Below, one piece after another: positions 7,072 to 10,178 of a stretch of DNA of 10,178 bases. A program made the translations under genes and the position numbers. Every line of letters begins with the position of its first letter. Position 1 is the first letter of the stretch. The stretch lies in the NCBI GenBank assembly GCA_900547505.1, contig URGY01000056.1, positions 1 through 10,178 on the forward strand. The letters are read 5' to 3'. The DNA is from an uncultured Collinsella sp. GTDB lineage: Bacteria; Actinomycetota; Coriobacteriia; Coriobacteriales; Coriobacteriaceae. The notes under the pieces are model-generated. The model was given only the letters and a program-made list of their open reading frames with translations. It was not told the DNA's origin and did not search any database.

Positions 7072-8787
7072 CTATTGTGCCGAACCCGCGACGGGCTCAA
7101 AATGCTTGTCCTTAACAGCAGCTGCCAAGCGATCGGCAAGATTGCGTACACGCGGATCCAGGCGCGCGGCACCCGGATTGACAAAGAAGCGCGCCGTGCA
7201 GTCCATGATGCGGCCGGTGATGACCAGGTCGTTATCGCGCAGGGTGGCACCCGTGGCGGTAATGTCCACGATACGGTCGGTCATGCCGACGATGGGGCCC
7301 AGCTCGATGTTACCGTGCAGCGAAACGATGTCGGCGTTCACGCCGCGCTCGGCATACCAGGCGCTCGCGATGCGCGGGTACTTGGTGGCCACACGAAGCG
7401 ACCCACGGCGGGCATAGTTGCGCTCGGCCTGGCCGGCGCGCCACGCGGGCTCCGCCTCGATAAACGTGCACAGGCCGTAGCCCAGATCGACCAGCTGCAG
7501 CAGGTTGAGGTCGGCCTCGATAAGCGAGTCCCAGCCGCAGATGCCGCAGTCGGCGCCGCCGCAGCCCACAAAGGCGGGCGCGTCGCTGGGGCGCACAATG
7601 ACAAACTCGATATCTCCGACCGCGCCCCCACCGGCACGCGTGTCACGACCGCGCACGATCAGGTGACGACCGGGGTCACGCAGCTCAGAGACATCCAGGC
7701 CCGCGGCCTCGAGCACGTCGAGCGTGTCGGCCTTGAGCGAGCCCTTGGGCACGGCGATGCGCAGCGGGCCCTCGGCGCCACGGCCCACGGCATGATCGCC
7801 GTCGGAAGCGGCGTCCTCGACCGAGGTGCGCGCAGCCTCCAAGCGCTCGAGCGAAAAGGCGAAGCCCGCCGCCGGCACCTCGATACCGTCGCCAAATGCG
7901 CCGGTAAAGATGGAGTCATAGCGTCCGCCCGAACCGACCGGATCGGGCAGGCCGCCGGCATAGGCCTTAAAGACCAGGCCCGTGTAGTAATCGAAAGAGT
8001 TCATGATGGAGAAGTCGAACGACAGCACCCGGGCGTCCTCGGGAGCCAGGCCCTCGACCAGGGCACGCAGCTCGCGCGTGAGCGGCGCGACAATGCCCGC
8101 CGCCGTCAGAAGCGCATCCACGCGGTCGAGTACCTCGGCACCGCCGTGCAGACGCGGCAGCTCGCTAATGGCGGCCCTGACGGCATCGGACTCGGCGCTT
8201 GCCGCCACGCGGGCATCGAGGCCCACGAAGTCGTTGGCGTGCACGCAGCGCAGCGCCTCGGCAGCCAGCTCGCGATCCTCGCACGCCGCAAGCAGCTCTT
8301 TAAACGGACGCACGCTACCTGCGATAATGCGCGCATCGGGCAGCGCCAGCTTGCGCACCGCCTCGGCCACGAGCGAGACAATCTCGACGTCGCCCGCGGT
8401 ATCGCCCGCACCGATAAGCTCAAAGCCCAGCTGTGTAAACTGGCGCGAGCCGCCGGCGTTGCGCTGGCACTCACGAACCACCGGCGCCTCGTAACGAAGG
8501 CGCAGCGGCAGATCGGCCGCGCGCATGCGGGTCGAGACCAAACGCACGATCGGCAGCGTGTTGTCGGGACGGACCACCAGCAAGCGACCGTCATCATCAA
8601 AGAGCTTAAACGGCGTGTCCGCAATGCGGCCGCCTTCCTCGAGCGAACCCTTGTCCTCGAGCAGCGGCGTCTCGACCGGAAGGTAATGATGCTCCCTGAA
8701 GCAGCCCTTCACCGTCAGCGCAATCTCCTCGCGCGCCTGAGCCTCCTCGGGCAATATATCCCGGAATCCCCACGGTGTGGCCGTCAT
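7072..8787 (-). CDS. HisZ-HisG fusion: ATP phosphoribosyltransferase with regulatory domain
   Basis: This is a single 571-residue chain carrying both subunits of the short-form ATP phosphoribosyltransferase, the committed and feedback-controlled first step. Residues 1 to about 320 are HisZ, a catalytically dead HisRS-like module. It starts PWGFRDILPEEA and has a motif-2-like VVRECQRNAGGSRQFTQLG (103-121). FDYYTGLVFKAYAGG (265-279), GSGGRYD (285-291) and GFAFSLERLEAA (308-319) follow. After an acidic linker (321-340), HisG begins at PLRIAVPKGSLKADTLDVLE (341-360). It has FVIVRPSDAPAFV (395-407), RVATKYPRIASAWYAERGV (465-483), IELGPIVG (494-501) and the PRPP-binding DITATGATL (508-516), and ends at 571 without the long-form C-terminal ACT-like domain. 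GAGGAGG lies 8 bases before the ATG. HisZ and HisG are usually separate genes that assemble as an octamer. Confidence 0.95.
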   Translation of the reverse strand: MTATPWGFRDILPEEAQAREEIALTVKGCFREHHYLPVETPLLEDKGSLEEGGRIADTPFKLFDDDGRLLVVRPDNTLPIVRLVSTRMRAADLPLRLRYEAPVVRECQRNAGGSRQFTQLGFELIGAGDTAGDVEIVSLVAEAVRKLALPDARIIAGSVRPFKELLAACEDRELAAEALRCVHANDFVGLDARVAASAESDAVRAAISELPRLHGGAEVLDRVDALLTAAGIVAPLTRELRALVEGLAPEDARVLSFDFSIMNSFDYYTGLVFKAYAGGLPDPVGSGGRYDSIFTGAFGDGIEVPAAGFAFSLERLEAARTSVEDAASDGDHAVGRGAEGPLRIAVPKGSLKADTLDVLEAAGLDVSELRDPGRHLIVRGRDTRAGGGAVGDIEFVIVRPSDAPAFVGCGGADCGICGWDSLIEADLNLLQLVDLGYGLCTFIEAEPAWRAGQAERNYARRGSLRVATKYPRIASAWYAERGVNADIVSLHGNIELGPIVGMTDRIVDITATGATLRDNDLVITGRIMDCTARFFVNPGAARLDPRVRNLADRLAAAVKDKHFEPVAGSAQ

Positions 8788-8816
8788 CTGGTGAGCCTCC
8801 TCATGCTGTGTTTCAT
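8784..8816 (-). other. Possible 10-codon upstream ORF overlapping the hisZG start
   Basis: In the leader an ATG at 8816 opens MKHSMRRLTR and its TGA (8786-8784) overlaps the hisZG ATG. There is one histidine codon, too few for classical his attenuation, and no Shine-Dalgarno is visible before it. The hisZG ribosome-binding site lies inside this ORF. It may be chance; it is listed because ATGA-type coupling would affect hisZG translation. Confidence 0.2.
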
Positions 8817-8825
8817 ATAGAACGA

Positions 8826-8851
8826 AAGACCGGCATAGCTCCGCCGGTCTT
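8826..8851 (-). promoter_or_regulatory. 9-bp hairpin in the his operon leader (terminator- or attenuator-like)
   Basis: AAGACCGGC (8826-8834) and GCCGGTCTT (8843-8851) form a perfect 9-bp stem with an 8-base loop. On the minus strand it is followed by the moderately T-rich TCGTTCT and lies 39 bp before the hisZG ATG. It could end transcripts arriving from the frl-like genes upstream, or act as a leader hairpin of the his mRNA. I see no alternative pairing partner, no T-box motif and no run of histidine codons, so the mechanism is open. Confidence 0.5.
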
Positions 8852-8879
8852 CTGGGTACTTTAGCATACTAGAGTGCTT

Positions 8880-8900
8880 GCGGGGAGAATCGTCTCCCGC
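8880..8900. repeat. Small bulged hairpin upstream of the his leader
   Basis: The 21-base stretch pairs GCGGGGAGA with TCTCCCGC, with one bulged base and a four-base loop. It sits between the repeat array and the leader hairpin. Its symmetry would suit an operator or an RNA hairpin; nothing else identifies its role. Confidence 0.35.
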
Positions 8901-8930
8901 GACTCACAGCGTATTCATTTGGAAACATAG

Positions 8931-9070
8931 GGGAAAGCGCGTCCCGCCCGCCAGCCAAAAACTGGGATGCGGTTTCCGGTTGAGGTCCTCAGCGGAAAGT
9001 GTGTCCCATTCTGAGCGCCTGTTCTGGGACGTGCTTTCCGCCAGAAGCCTCAAGCGGAAAGCACGTCCCG
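8931..9070. repeat. REP-like array: two 46-bp palindromes plus a half copy
   Basis: A 15-16 base motif, roughly GCGGAAAGYRYGTCCC, occurs five times in alternating orientation at 8931-8945 (+), 8964-8978 (-), 8992-9007 (+), 9026-9041 (-) and 9054-9069 (+). Copies 2 and 3 form one 46-bp palindrome (8963-9008) and copies 4 and 5 another (9025-9070). The second has a perfect 16-bp stem and a 12-base loop. The two palindromes are exactly the same length and match at about 31 of 46 positions, with a 16-bp spacer. Copy 1 is an orphan half. This layout is typical of REP/BIME-like repeats spread by RAYT transposases; family membership is inferred. Confidence 0.8.
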
Positions 9071-9076
9071 TTTCTC

Positions 9077-9092
9077 AAAAAGCGTCAAACGC
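9077..9092 (-). terminator. Weak intrinsic terminator candidate after the frlC-like gene
   Basis: On the minus strand GCGT-TTG-ACGC is followed by five T residues, 22 bases past the TAA of the frlC-like gene. The stem is only 4 bp. A GGCGCC/GGCGCC pair (9099-9104 and 9117-9122) straddling the stop codon could add structure. The position is right for a terminator but the stem is poor. Confidence 0.3.
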
Positions 9093-9113
9093 CAACTCGG
9101 CGCCCTGTCCCAC

Positions 9114-9950
9114 TTAGGCGCCAATCGCGCGTCGGTACTCCGCCATAACCTGAGCGTCGGCTGCCGCGGGATTGGCGAAATAGCGCCAATCATAGGTCTC
9201 AGCCGAAACAACTCCGCGATAGCCGCGCGCCACCAGCCTATCCAGGTCGGCGCGCATATCGCGGTCGCCGTCACCCCAGGCAAGATGCGTCGTGCCATCT
9301 GCCGCAACATCGACAAAATGCACGTGGGCGACATCATCGCCAAGCAGATCGAAATAATCGTCGATGGTATCCCCTGCCACCGCCATAGCGCCCAAATCCA
9401 GACACGCCTTAAGTGCCGGATGATCAACTGCCTCGATCATGCGCTTCGTGTCGGCCGCCGAGTTCACGATCATCGACTCAACCGGCTGTAGGGCCTCGAG
9501 CACCAGTCGCACGCCGCGCTCTCCCGCATGCTCGGCAATCGCACGCAGCATCGAGGCGCTGCGACCCCACGCGTCCTCGATCGGCTCGTTCAAAAATGCC
9601 CAGCCGCTCGAGACCATGACCTGCTCGGCTCCAAGTTCCTCCGCGATATCTACAACGTTCTTAAAGTACGCGAGTGTGCGGGCACGCGCCTCATTCCCGC
9701 GCGCCGCGATATTCCACGGCTTGGGGTTGTTCTGTTCGGGACAAAGCCCCACAATCCGAACCCCATACCGCTGTGATAGCTCCCGCACCTGCTCGAACGA
9801 ATCGTATCCATGGCAATCGACATACAGATGCATCGCCCCGGTCCAAAGCTCGCAACACGTGTAGCCCGAAGCCGACGCCGAAGAAAAGAACTCCTCAAGG
9901 TCAAAATAACGATGGCTGATATTCATGACGGCAAGCTGGGGATAGCTCAT
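9114..9950 (-). CDS. FrlC-like sugar (phosphate) isomerase/epimerase, xylose-isomerase-like TIM barrel
   Basis: The 278-residue product belongs to the xylose isomerase-like/AP endonuclease 2 TIM-barrel superfamily. Its closest resemblance from memory is FrlC, the fructoselysine 3-epimerase (276 residues): GYTCCELWTG (29-38), IVGLCPEQNN (66-75), LVLEALQPVES (149-159) and HVHFVDVAADGTTH (209-222) line up with FrlC in order. The metal-binding set is visible as E152, D185 (CLDLG), H211 and E251 (SAETYDW). The ATG at 9950 has GGAGAG five bases upstream; a longer open frame to 10010 has no such signal. It lies 73 bp downstream of a probable SIS-domain gene on the same strand, as frlB precedes frlC in some frl clusters. 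The real substrate could be another ketose or Amadori compound. It is cytoplasmic, with no signal peptide or membrane segment. Confidence 0.85.
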   Translation of the reverse strand: MSYPQLAVMNISHRYFDLEEFFSSASASGYTCCELWTGAMHLYVDCHGYDSFEQVRELSQRYGVRIVGLCPEQNNPKPWNIAARGNEARARTLAYFKNVVDIAEELGAEQVMVSSGWAFLNEPIEDAWGRSASMLRAIAEHAGERGVRLVLEALQPVESMIVNSAADTKRMIEAVDHPALKACLDLGAMAVAGDTIDDYFDLLGDDVAHVHFVDVAADGTTHLAWGDGDRDMRADLDRLVARGYRGVVSAETYDWRYFANPAAADAQVMAEYRRAIGA

Positions 9951-9967
9951 AATTACTCTCCAACCCA

Positions 9968-10000
9968 AGCGAGGCCCCGTTCCATATAGGAGCGAGGCCC
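9968..10000. repeat. Pair of 10-bp direct repeats before the frlC-like gene
   Basis: AGCGAGGCCC occurs at 9968-9977 and again at 9991-10000, start to start 23 bp, about two helical turns. It lies in the 73-bp spacer between the two frl-like genes, just upstream of the ribosome-binding site. It may be a binding site or the product of a small duplication. Confidence 0.35.
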
Positions 10001-10023
10001 AATTACACAAACGTTATTTGCTC

Positions 10024-10178
10024 TTAGTAGTCGAACTGGTGATAGTAGCGACGGTAGTTGAGGTTGTGCTTGGTGACCGTCTCGTAGTAAGCGGCAAGAC
10101 GATCGGTGATCAGCGAGGAGAGGATCCACGGGGAGACGATGACGCGGAACTCGTCGTCAAGGCCGGGGATCGCGAACT
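10024..10178 (-). CDS. C-terminus of a probable SIS-domain sugar isomerase/deglycase (FrlB-like), partial
   Basis: Reading back from the TAA at 10026-10024, 50 codons are open to the window edge. They begin FAIPGLDDEFRVIVSPW and end YRRYYHQFDY. The tail pattern, a helix followed by a charged stretch and RRYY plus a few residues ending in a terminal Y, resembles the C-terminus of FrlB (fructoselysine-6-phosphate deglycase, remembered as ending in RRYYGGLVEY) and related SIS-domain proteins. The neighbouring FrlC-like gene on the same strand supports this. No SIS catalytic region is inside the window, so the call depends on a short tail plus context. The gene continues beyond position 10178. 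Confidence 0.5.
   Translation of the reverse strand, partial: FAIPGLDDEFRVIVSPWILSSLITDRLAAYYETVTKHNLNYRRYYHQFDY

Larger units (their letters stand above)
8788..9113. other. 326-bp intergenic region: his leader, hairpins and palindromic repeats
   Basis: No convincing gene lies here. From the his side it holds the hisZG ribosome-binding site, a 9-bp leader hairpin (8826-8851), a smaller bulged hairpin GGGAGA/TCTCCC (8880-8900), a REP-like array (8931-9070) and a short stem plus T-run (9077-9092) at the end of the frlC-like gene. The his promoter must lie in this stretch or the operon is transcribed from further upstream. I could not identify a convincing -35/-10 pair. Confidence 0.6.

Noticed and set aside
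6193..8820. 875-codon plus-strand open frame opposite hisD and hisZG
   Set aside because: Same cause. It runs straight through two intergenic spacers opposite conserved genes, and the sequence (rich in H, R, G, A) has the look of a reverse-strand shadow.
8863..8891. Candidate his promoter with -10 TATGCT (minus strand)
   Set aside because: At spacings of 16-18 bp no acceptable -35 hexamer is present, so it is not supported as a feature.
8931..9070. CRISPR array
   Set aside because: The motif copies alternate in orientation with spacers of unequal length, and copies differ. This is a palindromic repeat array, not direct repeats with unique spacers.
9951..10010. N-terminal extension of the FrlC-like protein to the ATG at 10010
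   Set aside because: There is no ribosome-binding site at 10010. GGAGAG is correctly placed for the ATG at 9950, where similarity to the family begins.

Overview
The window is a GC-rich stretch of a bacterial chromosome holding one complete, compact histidine biosynthesis operon on the minus strand. Gene content, high GC, SD-led overlapping genes and the dense palindromic intergenic repeats fit a gut Coriobacteriia actinobacterium, most likely Collinsella or a close relative. That placement is inference from general knowledge of the group. The sequence itself contains no phylogenetic marker such as an rRNA.

Left end (1-625): bases 1-48 are not genomic. They are the tail of the Illumina P7 adapter, an 8-base i7 index and the full Nextera read-2 transposase adapter, so this is an untrimmed contig end. 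Real sequence starts at about 49 and enters the 3' part of a plus-strand PHP-family histidinol-phosphatase gene, which stops 2 bp from the convergent end of the his operon.

his operon (8787 down to 628, minus strand), in transcription order: hisZ-hisG fusion, hisD, hisC, hisB, hisH, hisA, hisF, hisI, hisE. hisD-hisC-hisB and hisH-hisA-hisF are tightly coupled (gaps of 0-3 bp or a 4-bp overlap). Three longer spacers interrupt the operon: 105 bp before hisD, 137 bp before hisH and 141 bp before hisI. The last two hold long inverted repeats. Together with the phosphatase, every step from PRPP + ATP to histidine is encoded. HisB is the dehydratase only, so the PHP enzyme supplies histidinol-phosphate dephosphorylation. 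The first step uses a short-form HisG fused to the C-terminus of its HisRS-like partner HisZ, the most unusual protein here.

Leader and intergenic region (8788-9113): a 9-bp hairpin sits 39 bp upstream of the hisZG start, a second small hairpin lies further up, and beyond that is a REP-like array of two 46-bp palindromes plus a half copy. I found no T-box and no histidine-rich leader peptide.

Right end (9114-10178): a two-gene minus-strand unit resembles frlB-frlC of Amadori-product catabolism. It consists of the C-terminal 50 codons of a probable SIS-domain sugar isomerase/deglycase and a complete FrlC-like TIM-barrel epimerase. It is probably a separate transcription unit from the his operon.

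I did not find a clearly new defence, mobile or RNA-guided system. The points most worth a second look are the HisZ-HisG fusion with its cysteine cluster, and the three kinds of palindromic intergenic element.
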